Shown: piece by piece, positions 34,601-43,172 of the stretch
Numbering within the stretch: position 1 is the first letter of the stretch
How the letters are laid out: every line of letters starts with the position of its first letter
Source: Streptomyces africanus
Lineage (GTDB): Bacteria; Actinomycetota; Actinomycetes; Streptomycetales; Streptomycetaceae
NCBI RefSeq assembly: GCF_002150735.1
Contig: NZ_MUKA01000184.1
Location: forward strand, 1-49,423
Length of the DNA stretch: 49,423 nt
Direction: 5' to 3'
The notes under the pieces: generated by a model
What the model saw: the letters and a program-made list of their open reading frames with translations, nothing else
What the model was told of the DNA's origin: nothing
Databases searched by the model: none
Program-made: the position numbers and the translations under genes

Positions 34601-35429
34601 CGAAGACCACCCAGCGCAGCGGCAGCCGGTCCGCGTGCCGGGCATCCTCGGCGACGAGCTGGTTGAAGGCCGTCGGTGTCTGGTTCAGGACGGTCACCCG
34701 CTCGTCGTCGAGCAGGCGGCGGAACGCCTCCGGGTCCTGGGCGACCTGCCGGGGCACCACCACCACACAACCCCCGTACAGCAGCGCCCCCCACATCTCC
34801 CACACGGAGAAGTCGAAGGCGAACGAGTGGAACAACGTCCACACGTCATCGGGGCCGAATCCGTAGAGGGGTTCGGTGCTGGTGAACAGACGCAGCACGT
34901 TGCCGTGCGAGACCTGGACCCCCTTCGGGCGCCCCGTCGTGCCGGACGTGAAGATGACGTACGCCCGAGTGTCCCGGTCCACGGACGCCGGTACGCCGGT
35001 CAGGGGTTCCGGCAGCGTGTCGTCCACGCACACCGCGGTCACGGCCTCGGGCAGTTGTCCGGCCAGATTCCGTGACGTGATGACCACCGAGGGCGCCGCG
35101 TCCTCGAGGATCAGCTCCAGTCGCGCCGCGGGTGTCGACGGGTCCAGCGGCACATACGAGGAACCGGTCCACAGGGCGGCCAGAGCGGCGGCCACCATGT
35201 CGGCGGACCGGTCCAGCAGGACGCCGACCGGGCGCTCCGGCTCCGTGGAGCGGGCGGTGACAGCGGCGGCCAGGGCTCGCACCCGCTTGTCGAGTTCCCG
35301 GTAGGTGAGCGTCTGGTCGCCGCAGCGCACGGCGGCCCGGCCCCCGTGGGCCCGGACGGTGGCGGTGAAGCCTTCGACGAGGCTGTCCACACCGGCCAGC
35401 GGCGAGGTCGGCACAGTCTTCTCCTTCAT
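28686..35429 (-). CDS. NRPS, A-T-C-A-T-C
   Basis: 2247 aa. ATG at 35429 starts one base after the upstream stop, with GGAGG before it. Domains: A1 ~20-525 (YVIFTSGTTGRPKG ~160), T1 with FFSVGGDSILALK ~595, C2 with SFHDALLDGWS ~800, A2 ~1105-1610 (YVIFTSGSTGEPKG ~1273), T2 with FFEAGGHSLHATQ ~1695, C3 with HHTVSDGWS ~1891. A1 pocket as I read it: D-F-W-N-V-G-M-V-H, the standard threonine code. A2: D-I-W-E-V-S-M-D-D, with acidic residues where a cationic side chain would sit. C2 opens with YPVGTLQAGLLFHS, the type seen in D-Cl or dual domains, and T1 is the GGDS type, so residue 1 may be epimerised or otherwise modified. The protein ends in a C domain that hands over to the next subunit. Confidence 0.88.
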   Translation of the reverse strand: MKEKTVPTSPLAGVDSLVEGFTATVRAHGGRAAVRCGDQTLTYRELDKRVRALAAAVTARSTEPERPVGVLLDRSADMVAAALAALWTGSSYVPLDPSTPAARLELILEDAAPSVVITSRNLAGQLPEAVTAVCVDDTLPEPLTGVPASVDRDTRAYVIFTSGTTGRPKGVQVSHGNVLRLFTSTEPLYGFGPDDVWTLFHSFAFDFSVWEMWGALLYGGCVVVVPRQVAQDPEAFRRLLDDERVTVLNQTPTAFNQLVAEDARHADRLPLRWVVFGGEALHFSDLSRWVAKYGDDSPVLVNMYGITETTVHASHRRVRAADLKDGRSLIGRPLPDLGFTLVDDSLAPVPEGETGEILVTGPGVALGYLDRPELTRERFVELPGVGRAYRSGDLARLTDDGEFAYEGRKDDQVKIRGFRIELGEIQAVLNDVPGVLQATVVVTRPQAPAGPVVKEAELSLRITDIRDLVRGASRGRRNRDDVPRIVAYIVPGGGLDADDLFQRLRRRLPPYMIPAFVVPVDAIPLNHNGKVDQGRLPVPTTANCLRETPPDVVPADAPDPGSDAVAGAISAVFADVLGVTGVSEDDSFFSVGGDSILALKLRAEALKRGISLELGDIYALQTPRALAAVAEQATESEQQPPTAPFSLLDPADREALRARDVEDAYPVGTLQAGLLFHSAYESDVNMYCDIFMFRLRGVSYDDEAMRRAVARAVERHDILRTSFHFSGYTQPLQLVHRSATARVTVEDLRELAPREQEARLAAWQETERLTPYDWAEPPLIRFAVHLLGDDEFLFAMSFHDALLDGWSESSLITEILSDYWALRDNRHLPPAPRTARRYADYIALEQQALGDSTVTDFWAKELTDAEPTLLPRLADGPSDAHQGTMGFLAVDIAPDLSDALDDLARDHNVSLKHVLLAVHARVLSALTARDRVLLGVESNGRFEGEGGADVLGVHLNVVPYLLPGRGLAWRDLIRAAFDKENELLPVRRYPYAELQRLSGARELTDISFNYTHFHSYERLAEATQFQVLDAKAYIQTHFTLRTEFNKDPFTKLLSLDLEANFQRVTEDQLRTVGLMYRNALAHVATHPHTVPTQRDLLGEDQWQQLLAGAGQPPVPLSAPGFLSRFEEAAARYADDVAARCGDDALTYRELAGRADALAARLHDLGVRPGEVVALGAARGLDHLTAVLAVLRTGAVYLPLPGGPVRRVAGMLRTSAARTVLCDAGFRSAVTEAADREVRVLDLAEALRDSAGLAPYAGPVPAGRDAAYVIFTSGSTGEPKGALLRHDGMLNHIEAKLYDLDIGPGDLVSQDAAATFDISVWQLLAPLAVGATTVIYPDDISQDPPRLLRAVAEDGITVLEVSPSVLSVFSSELAYHGTQAFPPFALRWVVSSGETLTPRCANAFRQQLPQVRLLNMWGATEVSDDCTHYELVGEADERAASVPVGRPIRNAKVYVLDADRQPVPVGTPGELYVGGLCVGAGYVNDEERTAAAFVSDPFAGDPTVLAYRTGDWGRRLADGTFEFIGRIDSQLKIRGHRIELGEVRRALAGIGGLQESAVVVRETDGEGKQLVGFFVPKAAENTPDEDEDAGVRAAEVRRINVSVSELRDRLAEVLPRYAIPDYLVRLDGLPRTPHGKVDTKALAGWDLRAVTAGSEEDDEPATPTERTVIDVWAAVLGPGHRPSPTTHFFEAGGHSLHATQVMARLRDRLGQDLPLRLLFENPTPRALAARLDELGAHGSSAATEDLRISPRPAGTLTFPLTAGQASLWFLHQVDPDDRAYDNTSLLRLSGPLDVGALYRAVDLLADRHEILSARFGARDGVPYQAPAPEARVRLEVEDVGGLGLDDPEARAEHVRKEALAHRFDLTHGPLVVARLYCFSPTEHILRWSSHHTVSDGWSTDVAVREITEAYLAATEERPADLPALPVQYGDYALWQRDFLATRAGEEQSFWRSYLDGYLGDLALTTDKERTENRSREAGHLTTTWDQDTTERVREFARAHASTPFMVFHTAVAAVMSRFAQQSDLVLGAAVAGRTLPETENLIGFFANTLPFRYRVEPGRTTAQLLRLVTASALQALEHQHLPFQEIVRVSGAERRPDTSPLVQVLVTVDNFPLGLDRIPGLVGALEQVPSATSQFDLSFRFVEGDELRLTLQYDATLFTRGTAARLLRAVEAMLEGFLSRPDGEPHRIPLIDAADQEALRGIWHEVSGERLDFGDSAEAALVAESPHWEEFLERLDENGLVSALLLAF

Positions 35430-35430
35430 G

Positions 35431-38400
35431 TCAGCCTCCAGCGGTTCCGGTGCGGCTCAAAGGGGCGGCCGGGGCGGTGAGATCGGCCAGGGCTGTCTGG
35501 AACGCGTCGCGCAGGAGCCCGGCGGTCCGGGCCGGGACGAGGTGTTCCTGATGCTCCAGACGGAACACCAGACGGTCGCCGTCCCGGGCGCCGTACAGGC
35601 TCACCGCGAAGGCGGTGTCGCGTGGCGGGATGTCGAAGGCACGTACCTCGACACCACCCAGGCTCTGCCGGCAGCCGCTCCAGGGAATCGAGAATCCGTC
35701 GTCCAGCAGGCCGTCCGCCGACTGCTGGAAGGTCAACGTCGCCTGGAACAACGGGTTCTGGCCGTGCCGAGGGGGTTCCAGAGCCCTGACGAGCCGGAAG
35801 AAGGGCACCTCCGCCGTCTCCAGGGAGCCGCGCACTTCCCGCCAGGTGCGTGCGCGCAGGTCGTCGGAGTCGGCGCCGCTCCGGAAGTCACCCAGCAGCG
35901 GCACCATGTTGACCAGGTAGCCCACCGTGCCCGCGAAGCGCCAGTCGTCGCGGTTGTGGTACGGCGTGCCGACGACGATCCGCTCCTGACCGGTGACCTC
36001 GTGCAGGGCGCGCAGATAGGCGCCGGCGAGCAGGACGAACGGAGTGTGGCCGTGCGCCTTGGCGTCTTCGTACACCCGACGAGTGAGGTCCGCGGCCACC
36101 GCGAAGTCCACCACCGAGGCCGGGGTACGTCGGCGGGGCGCGGGCGTGCCGGAGGGGAACAGGAGATGGTCGCGCACCGGACGCCACTTCTCGACCGCTC
36201 GAGCAGCCCTGGCCCGGGCGGCCGGTGTGTCCAGTGCGTGGGCCTGGTGGCGGACCCAGTCCACGGCACCGCGGGCTGGAGCGGGGCTGGGCAGCCGGAC
36301 GTCCAGCAGCGAGGACAACAACTCGGCCAGCACGATGCGCAACGACCAGTAGTCGACGACCGCGTGATGAGCGGTCAGCAGCAGCACGGTGCTCCTGGGT
36401 GAGATCACTGCCGCTGTGCGCACCAGAGGCCCGCGGGTGAGGTCGAACCGCCGGTGTGCCGCGTTCTGAAGCAGCCGACGGGCCTCCGCCTCGTCGTCGG
36501 TGCTCGTCTCCCAGTGGGCGAAGTCCAGAGGCAGGGTGCCCGGCTCGTGCAGAACCTGGGTGGCGGTTCCGGGCTCGCCCAGAGTGCTGCGCAGCGCGGC
36601 GTGCCGGGCCATGACGGCGGCGACGGCGTGGCGGATCCGGTCCGGCTCCAGCCGGCGGCCGATGCGCAGGGCGACCGGCAGGTTGTGCGCAGTGTCCTCG
36701 GGCAGCAGTTCGTGCCGGAACTGGAACTGGACCTGCCCCTCGGTCGCCGGGTAGGCGCCGTGGTCCGGGTCGGCCCCGGGACCTTCGACCGGTTCCCCGC
36801 GGCCCGGCTCCGCAGGCGCCGGAGTGCGGACGAGGGCCTCGGCGATGTCGTCGAGGGAGCGGTCGCCGAAGAACAGGTCGGTGTCGAGACGCCGTCCGGA
36901 CTGCCGCTCGATTCCGCCGCGCAGGGCCACCAGCTTCAGCGAGTCGAGGCCGAGCGCCGCCAGCGGCAGCGCGAAGTCCTCCGCGGCGAGCTCGGTCCCC
37001 GCGTGGGCCGCGACCAGCCGGGCCAGCGTGGTGCGCACCGCTTCGGGGCGGATCCCCGGGTCCGAGGCGTCCAAGTCCGGCTCATCCGGGCCCACCGGCC
37101 CGGGGGCGGAGTACTGGGCTCGGACCTCGCCGATCAGGCGCAGCCGCCCGTCGAGGAAACGCTGTCGCGTCTCGGCCCGTCGTATCTTCCCGCTGGATGT
37201 CTTGGGAATCGAACCGGGAAAGACGAAGACCACGTCGGCCAGGTCGAGACCGGCTTCGGCACCCACTCGGCGACGCACCGCCGCACCCAGCTCCCGCAGC
37301 GCGGCGGCGTCGGCCCGCAGCCGTGAGACAGCGGACCGCGCCGCTTCCAGTACGAGCACCACCCGGGGCTCGGCCAAGTCCGGCTGGAACGCCGCCGCGC
37401 AGCCGCGACGCAGGTCGCCGGAGACGGCGGAGGCGAGGTTCTCGATGTCGTGCGGGTAGAAGTTGCGTCCGGCGACGATGATCAGGTCCTTGCTGCGGCC
37501 GACCGGGTACAGCTGACCGTCCCGGAGCGCACCGAGATCGCCGGTGCGCAGGAAGGTCCCCCCCCCGCCCGGCCACCCGGGCGCGGAAGGTCTCCTCGGA
37601 CACCTCGGGCCGATCCCAGTAGCCGCCCGCCACGCCGGGACCGCACACACAGATCTCGCCGACCTCCCCGTCCCGCAGAGCGCGTCCGTCCGCCGAGCGG
37701 ATGACGATCTCGGTGCGTGCGGCCACCTCGCCGCACGACACGACGACGAGGCTGTCGCCGTCCTCGGCGGGCACCGCCTCCTGAAGTCGGCCGCTCTCGA
37801 TGGCGCGGCGGCTCACCGACAGGCTGCGGTATCCGGTCATGGGCTCGGCGCCCGAGACGAACAGGGTGGCCTCTGCCAGCCCGTAGCACGGGTACAGGGC
37901 GCTGCGGTCGAAGCCGTGACGCCCGTACAGCGCCGCGAAGCCCTCCAGCGTCGAAGGAATGATCGGCTCCGCCCCGTTGAACGCGATGCGCCAGGAACCG
38001 AGATCGACACCTGCGAGGCGTTCCGCGTCATACCGGTCGGTGAGCAGCTGGTAGGCGAAGTTGGGCCCGCCGGAACAGGTCGCCGCGTACCGGGAGACCG
38101 CCTCCGGCCAGATCAGCGGATCGTGGATGAACGCGAACGTGTCGAGCAGCACGGCCTTGACACCGAGGTACAGGGGCAGCAGGGCGGTGCCGATCAGCCC
38201 CATGTCGTGGTACAGCGGCAGCCAGCTGAGGATGACGTCGTCGGAACGGACCCCGAACCCCTCCGCGATGGCCCGGTCGTTCTCGACCAGATTGCCGTGA
38301 CCGACCATCACGCCCTTGGGCTGTCCCGTCGACCCCGAGGTGTACTGCAGGAAGGCGAGGTCGCCGCCGTCGAGTGCGACCGGCTCGTAAACGCCCTGCT

Positions 38401-38857
38401 CGGCCTTCCCGATCCCTTCCACGCTGTGCAGCCGAAGCCGGTGGGCCCCGGCGGAGTGCGGTAGCTCCTGAAGGTGTTCCAGCAGTGCGTCGGTGGTGAG
38501 CGCGTGTGCGGGGCGGCAGTCGCGGACGACCGCCTCGACCCGGTCGAGCTTGGCCCCAGGGCGCGGTGGGTACAGCGGTACCGCCACCATCCCGGCGTAC
38601 AGGCAGCCCAGGAACGCGGTCAGGTAGTCGAGGCCGGGTGGTAGCAGGAGCAGTACGCGGTCGCCCCGCTGTGCGGTCGTCTGAAGGAAGGCCGCGACGT
38701 TGAGCGCGGAGTGCTCCAGCTCCCGGTATCCCACTTCGTGCTCGGAGCCCTTCTCCGACGAGGCGAAGACATAGGCCACGTCGTCGGGGCGTAGTGCGGC
38801 CCAGTGGGACAGCGCGGCGGGGATGCTGGGGAACGACGGACGTGGCTGTTCAGGCAC
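35431..38857 (-). CDS. FAAL-ACP-C loading protein, apparent single-base frameshift
   Basis: GTG at 38857, overlapping the aldolase-like gene by 8 bp. The first ~430 residues are a fatty acyl-AMP ligase: YTSGSTGQPKGVMVGHGNLV, LPLYHDMGLIGTALLPLYLG, GLAEATLFVSG. The frame is lost in a run of nine C (37558-37566). Dropping one base gives TFLRTGDLGALRDGQLYPVG, GRSKDLIIVAGRNFYPHDIE and PKTSSGKIRR, then an ACP (GLDSLK, Ser ~636) and a C domain (HHAVVDYWS, ~825; Gly of HHxxxDG is Tyr). Total would be ~1141 aa. Expected role: activate a fatty acid, load the ACP and acylate the first NRPS residue. FAAL-ACP-C starters are typical of lipopeptides. The shift may be an assembly error, a real mutation or slippage. 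Confidence 0.8.
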
Positions 38858-39929
38858 GGTGACCGGCTCCTGCCTCGGCCTCGACGGGGACGGCCGGACC
38901 GGCGAGAACGCGTTCGACGACGGCGATCGCCTCGTCCACGTCCTGTGCGCTCACCCCGCGGTGGGTGACGGCCCGCAGCCGCCCGTGGCCCAGCTCCGCC
39001 ACGGCCAGACCGTGTCGGGCCGCGGCCTGAGCGAAGGTCTGCCAGGTGAACCGGTCGTCGGTGACCCGGAACATGACGATGTTGGTGCGTGTCTTGGCTG
39101 GCAGGACGTCGACGCCCGGGATCTTCGCCAGGCCGAGAGCCAGGCGTTCGGCGTTGCGGTGGTCCTCGGCCAGCCGGTCGGCGTTCTCGATGGCGAGGAT
39201 GCCGGCCGCCGCGACCACTCCGGTCTGCCGCATACCGCCGCCGAGCATCTTCCTGATCCGGCGCACCCGGGTGATGAACGCCCCCGTGCCCACGACCATG
39301 GAGCCGATCGGGGCGGACAGGCCCTTGGACAGGCAGAACTGGACGGAGTCCGCGTACCGCGCGATGTCCGCGACAGGGACGCCCGCGCCCACAGCCGCGT
39401 TGAAGATCCGGGCGCCGTCGAGATGGATCGGCACGTCCCGTTCGTCGGCGAACCGGCGTACCCCGCGCAGATACTCCATCGGCAGGACGGCACCGCCGGA
39501 CCGATTGTGGGTGTTCTCCAGGCAGATCAGCGCGGGCAGCGCGAACTGCGGGTCGTCGGGGTCGTCCGGGAATCCCTTGGCGAGGTCGGCGAGCAGCAGC
39601 CGCCCGTCCGGCTGGGTGGGAATCGGCTCGTAGGCGATCCCGCCGCACACCGAGGCGCCTGCGGCCTCGTAGATGTAGATATCGCTCTCGTCACCCACCA
39701 GCACCTTCGCACCGCGCGGCGCATGCGCCATGATCGAGGCCAGGTTCGCCATGGTGCCGCTCGGCATGAAGCAACCGGCCTCCTTGCCCAGCGTGGTGGC
39801 GGCCAGCTGCTCCAGCCGGTTCGTCGTGGGATCCTCGCCGTAGACGTCGTCCCCGAGGGGCGCCTCGCCCATGGCCCGGAGCATCTCCCGGGTCGGCAGG
39901 GTGAATGTGTCGCTGCGCAGCTCGATCAC
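38850..39929 (-). CDS. Low-specificity threonine-aldolase-like PLP enzyme (2)
   Basis: 359 aa. GTG at 39929 chosen: it overlaps the upstream stop (GTGA) and gives the family's usual N-terminus IELRSDTFTLPTREMLRAMG. Conserved GDDVYGEDPTTNRLE, PSGTMANLASIMAHA, HLDGARIFNAAV (169-180) and CLSKGLSAPIGS with Schiff-base Lys202. This is a near-canonical L-threonine/allo-threonine aldolase: beta-hydroxy amino acid to glycine plus aldehyde, reversible. In this operon it could make a beta-hydroxy residue or supply/consume threonine or glycine. Which direction is used cannot be read. Confidence 0.82.
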   Translation of the reverse strand: MIELRSDTFTLPTREMLRAMGEAPLGDDVYGEDPTTNRLEQLAATTLGKEAGCFMPSGTMANLASIMAHAPRGAKVLVGDESDIYIYEAAGASVCGGIAYEPIPTQPDGRLLLADLAKGFPDDPDDPQFALPALICLENTHNRSGGAVLPMEYLRGVRRFADERDVPIHLDGARIFNAAVGAGVPVADIARYADSVQFCLSKGLSAPIGSMVVGTGAFITRVRRIRKMLGGGMRQTGVVAAAGILAIENADRLAEDHRNAERLALGLAKIPGVDVLPAKTRTNIVMFRVTDDRFTWQTFAQAAARHGLAVAELGHGRLRAVTHRGVSAQDVDEAIAVVERVLAGPAVPVEAEAGAGHRA

Positions 39930-42205
39930 TGGGCGTGCCCCTCCCATGCGTCGTCGCCCTCCAGGACGACGGCCGTTCGGCCGACGGCCTCGGCCAGAAT
40001 CTTGGTGACCTGTTCATAGGTGTCGCCGTGGGCGATGACGTAGCCCAGGCGGTCGTAGGCGTTGCGGGGCGGGCTGACCTGAGCCCCTGGCCGGGCGGTG
40101 ACGACCACCCGGTCGACGCCGGACGTGCTCTGTGCCTGGTCCGCGCCGGCCAGCGCGGCCAGCTTTCCGGGGCGGTCCGCCAGCAGGAAGTGGATGCCGG
40201 CGTAACGGGTCGGCTCCTGCATCGGCTCGGGCGGCAGACCCACCGCGACCCGCACCTGTTGGTCGAGCAACTGCGTACCGGTGGCCAGGTGGACCAACTC
40301 CGGAATCATTCCGCCGGCGAGCCGCGGATTGATCTCGATGACCACCGGGCCGTCCGCGGTCAGGCGCACTTCGGTATGGGTGGCACCGAGGACGATGCCC
40401 GCAGCGGACACGGCACGGCGCACGGTGTCCTCCAACGCGGCCGCCTGTTCCGTGGGCAGCGGGGCGGGGAAGACATGCCGGTACTCCACGAAGTACGGCA
40501 GCCCCGTCACGGTCTTCTCCGTGATCCCGACGCAGTGCGTCTGCCCGTTCCAGCTGAACATCTCGACACTGAACTCGGACGCGTCGACGTACTCCTCGAT
40601 CAGGACGGTGCCCGCCGTGGGCATGCTGCGGACGTTGAAGCGGATGTCGAGGATCTTCCGTGTCTGGGCGGCGACCTCTTCCTCGGTGTGGCACAGCAGC
40701 ACGTTGTTGGACCCGGAGTCGTCCGCGGGTTTGACCACACAGGGCAGCCCCACCGCGGCCAGGGCGGCGGGCACCTCGGCGACATCGGTGACGGTGGCGA
40801 AGCCCGGCTGCGCCACACCCTGTTCCCGTAGCCTCTCCCGCAGCAGCGCCTTGTTGCGGCACACGGTCACCGCGTCGGCCGGGTTGCCGGGCATGCCCAG
40901 CCAGGTGGTCAGCTCGGCGACCGCGGGGACATAGAAGTCGCTGGTGGTCGTCACGCCGGCCAGATCCTCGCGCCGGAACTCGTGCTGGATCGTACGGCGC
41001 AGCGCCGCCTGGGAGTTGGTGTCGCAGACGATCACCCGGCAGCCGGTCTCGTCCAGGCCCGCGTACCGCTCCGGGGCGCTGGTCAGCATCACCGGCTCGA
41101 AGCCCAGCCGACGCGCGACGGACAGCGCCAGCATCCCGGTGCCGGTGGTGTTGGACTCCACGAACAGCAGGTGGCGGGTCTGCGCGGGCAGCTCGCGCAG
41201 TGAGGCCACGGACCATCCGTGGACGACCTGGTCGAGTGGTACGGCAACCGGGGCCTGCCGTGACTCCAGCTCGGACAGCCCCTTCTCCTCCCAGAAGCCG
41301 TCGGCGTAGATGGTGTCCACGTATCGGTCGCCCCGGTCCGGGAGGATGCCGACGATCCGGGTCCCCGGTTCCGCGTTCGCCGCCAGGTGCGTCAGCACCC
41401 GGTACACCGACCCGGAAGTGTTGCCGGCGAACAGCTGCTGTTCCCGGGCGAGGGCACGTGTCGACTCGAACGCCTCCCGGTCGTTGAGCCAGTGCACTTC
41501 GTCGATGATCCGACGGTCCAGGTTCTTCGGCAGGAGACTGTTGCCCAGCCCGCTCTGCAGCCGGCCCGGGACGTCCGGCTGCCCGAACAGGACACTGCCG
41601 ACCGAGTCGACACCCACCACCCGCAGGCCGGGCAGCCTGCGCCGCAGCGCCCGAGCCGTTCCGCACAGCGAGCCGCCGCTGCCGACGGAGCCGACCAGGA
41701 CGTCCACCGAGCCGAGGTCTTCCTCGATCTCCTCCGCCAGCAGCCGGTAGGCCCCGGGGTTGTCGGGGTTGCTGTACTGCTGGGGCCAGAAGGCGCCGGG
41801 CAGGTCGGCCATCAGCCGCTCCAGCTCCTCGAGCCGGGCGCTCTGCCAGCCGTGGCTGGTCATGGCATGGACGACGTGGACGTCACAGCCCAGCGAACGC
41901 AGCTTGGCCAGGGTGATGGCATCGATACGAGGATCGGTGACGATGTGCACGGGGTGACCAAGAGCGGTGCCCACCAGGGCCACACCGAGTGCCATGGTGC
42001 CGGAGGAGCTCTCCACGATCGGCGCCCCGTCGCGCAACGCCCCGGTGCGTCTGGCCTCCAGAAGCATGTTCCGGGCGACCCGGTCCTTCATCGCGAAAAG
42101 ATTCTGTAACTCCAGTTTGGCGTAAACCTCGACGCCGGGCGCTGCGGTACGCAGGCGCACCAGCGGAGTGCGGCCGATGGCGTCGACCATGCTGTTGAAG
42201 ATCAA
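39926..42205 (-). CDS. PLP synthase (cysteine-synthase/SbnA-like) fused to ATP-grasp ligase
   Basis: 759 aa from TTG at 42205, which has GGGGGA ~7 bases upstream and gives the family's normal N-terminus IFNSMVDAIGRTPLVRL; an ATG at 42256 would overlap the kinase gene. Residues 1-330: fold-type II PLP domain with Lys40 (NLFAMKDRVARNM), VESSSGTMALGVALVGTALG and GSVGSGGSLCGTARAL. Residues ~345-759: ATP-grasp with LPCVVKPADDSGSNNVLL, VLIEEYVDASEFSVEMFSWN and VVIEINPRLAGGMIPELVHL (metal site). The PLP half should replace the phosphate of O-phosphothreonine or -serine by an amine donor such as aspartate. The ATP-grasp half forms an amide or similar bond. Leu33 is a TTA codon (42107-42109), so bldA dependence is likely. 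Confidence 0.8.
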   Translation of the reverse strand: MIFNSMVDAIGRTPLVRLRTAAPGVEVYAKLELQNLFAMKDRVARNMLLEARRTGALRDGAPIVESSSGTMALGVALVGTALGHPVHIVTDPRIDAITLAKLRSLGCDVHVVHAMTSHGWQSARLEELERLMADLPGAFWPQQYSNPDNPGAYRLLAEEIEEDLGSVDVLVGSVGSGGSLCGTARALRRRLPGLRVVGVDSVGSVLFGQPDVPGRLQSGLGNSLLPKNLDRRIIDEVHWLNDREAFESTRALAREQQLFAGNTSGSVYRVLTHLAANAEPGTRIVGILPDRGDRYVDTIYADGFWEEKGLSELESRQAPVAVPLDQVVHGWSVASLRELPAQTRHLLFVESNTTGTGMLALSVARRLGFEPVMLTSAPERYAGLDETGCRVIVCDTNSQAALRRTIQHEFRREDLAGVTTTSDFYVPAVAELTTWLGMPGNPADAVTVCRNKALLRERLREQGVAQPGFATVTDVAEVPAALAAVGLPCVVKPADDSGSNNVLLCHTEEEVAAQTRKILDIRFNVRSMPTAGTVLIEEYVDASEFSVEMFSWNGQTHCVGITEKTVTGLPYFVEYRHVFPAPLPTEQAAALEDTVRRAVSAAGIVLGATHTEVRLTADGPVVIEINPRLAGGMIPELVHLATGTQLLDQQVRVAVGLPPEPMQEPTRYAGIHFLLADRPGKLAALAGADQAQSTSGVDRVVVTARPGAQVSPPRNAYDRLGYVIAHGDTYEQVTKILAEAVGRTAVVLEGDDAWEGHAQ

Positions 42206-42236
42206 TTTGGATCCCCCGAGAGATGTCGCATTCGGC

Positions 42237-43172
42237 TTATTCGCCGCAGGTGTCATAACTTTCCGGTCCCATCGAGTGGTAGAGAGAGACGGAACCGGGG
42301 AGCGCCTCGCAGGACTTCCTGGCATGGGCCAGACGGTCCGTGTGGTCGCTGATGTCGTCGCGCAGCAGGATTCCGAGATTCGTACCGCTGTGTGCCAGAA
42401 CGAGACCGAGGCCGTCGACCTCGTGACAGATGCGCAGAATGTCGTCGAAGTAGTCCCGCGCGATGACCTTTGAATTCATGCGCGCGCTGCGTGTGGACAC
42501 CTTGCCGACCGTGTCGAGATCTCCGTGCAGCAGGGCCTCGCGCAACTGGTCCAGCAGCCTGCTGTATTCCTTCCGGTCAGCCGCGTCGAAGGGCTTGGGT
42601 GACCGGTTGAACAGCACTGTGTCGACCATTCCTCCGATGTCGTGTGCGACGATCGTCAGCGGCGGCAGAAAACCCAGCCGCTCCTTGAGGCGGACCTGCC
42701 GGTGGTAAAAGGCGACGATGCCCTGGTACATGACGCCGTCCGACGGTTCCACATCCCTCAGCAGTGCCTCGATCTCACTCTCTGTGAACTGTATTCCGAG
42801 CGAGTCGCCCACCGCCCGGGCCGTGGCCACCAGGTCGGCGGACGAACTGGCCAGCCCTTTTCCTACGGGGATCGAGCTGATCAGGGTCAACAGCCCACCG
42901 CCGCCGACCTGACGGTCACGCAGGATGCGCTGCGCCAGAGCCTGGGCCTTCCGTTTGTGCGCAGGCCTGACCGTTATCTCCCCGGCGCCCTCGATCAGTT
43001 GGAAATCGGCCGTGGTGGCCAGAGATATGGGGAAGGTGACGAGGAAGTCCAGACCGTTTTCCTCGAGAACCCCCTGCAACAACTCCCCGAACGTACCGTG
43101 AGCCCTGCCCGTGCCGGTTGCCGCCCCGAGGACTGGAGTGGTGCGCTTCAAGGCTTCTTTGTCCACGTTCAC
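42237..43172 (-). CDS. PduX-like GHMP kinase, probable L-threonine kinase
   Basis: 311 aa, GTG at 43172 overlapping the lyase stop (GTGA). GHMP superfamily: substrate loop GRAHGTFGELLQGVLEENG, ATP motif SSIPVGKGLASSSADLVATA, and the late LVLAHSGTNLGILL. GTFGELLQG and EPSDGVMYQGIVAFYHRQ are closer to PduX (L-threonine to O-phospho-L-threonine, cobalamin pathway) than to homoserine or mevalonate kinases. No cobalamin genes are near, so it probably supplies O-phosphothreonine to the PLP synthase of the next gene. Kinase, cysteine-synthase-like and argininosuccinate-lyase-like sets are known for 2,3-diaminobutyrate in lipopeptide and uridyl-peptide clusters. Confidence 0.78.
   Translation of the reverse strand: MNVDKEALKRTTPVLGAATGTGRAHGTFGELLQGVLEENGLDFLVTFPISLATTADFQLIEGAGEITVRPAHKRKAQALAQRILRDRQVGGGGLLTLISSIPVGKGLASSSADLVATARAVGDSLGIQFTESEIEALLRDVEPSDGVMYQGIVAFYHRQVRLKERLGFLPPLTIVAHDIGGMVDTVLFNRSPKPFDAADRKEYSRLLDQLREALLHGDLDTVGKVSTRSARMNSKVIARDYFDDILRICHEVDGLGLVLAHSGTNLGILLRDDISDHTDRLAHARKSCEALPGSVSLYHSMGPESYDTCGE

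Noticed and set aside
30120..35075. A 1651-codon open frame on the plus strand across the large NRPS gene
   Set aside because: Its translation is Gly/Val/Gln/His-rich with no domain, and it is the exact antisense of well-supported NRPS domains. Such long antisense frames are normal at this GC content.
38620..39648. A 342-codon minus frame across the FAAL/aldolase junction
   Set aside because: Out-of-frame reading of both genes; extremely Arg-rich with no motif.
42237..43172. A homoserine or mevalonate-type kinase
   Set aside because: The GTFGELLQG and PSDGVMYQG motifs fit PduX-type threonine kinases better by eye, and the neighbours use a phospho-amino acid.
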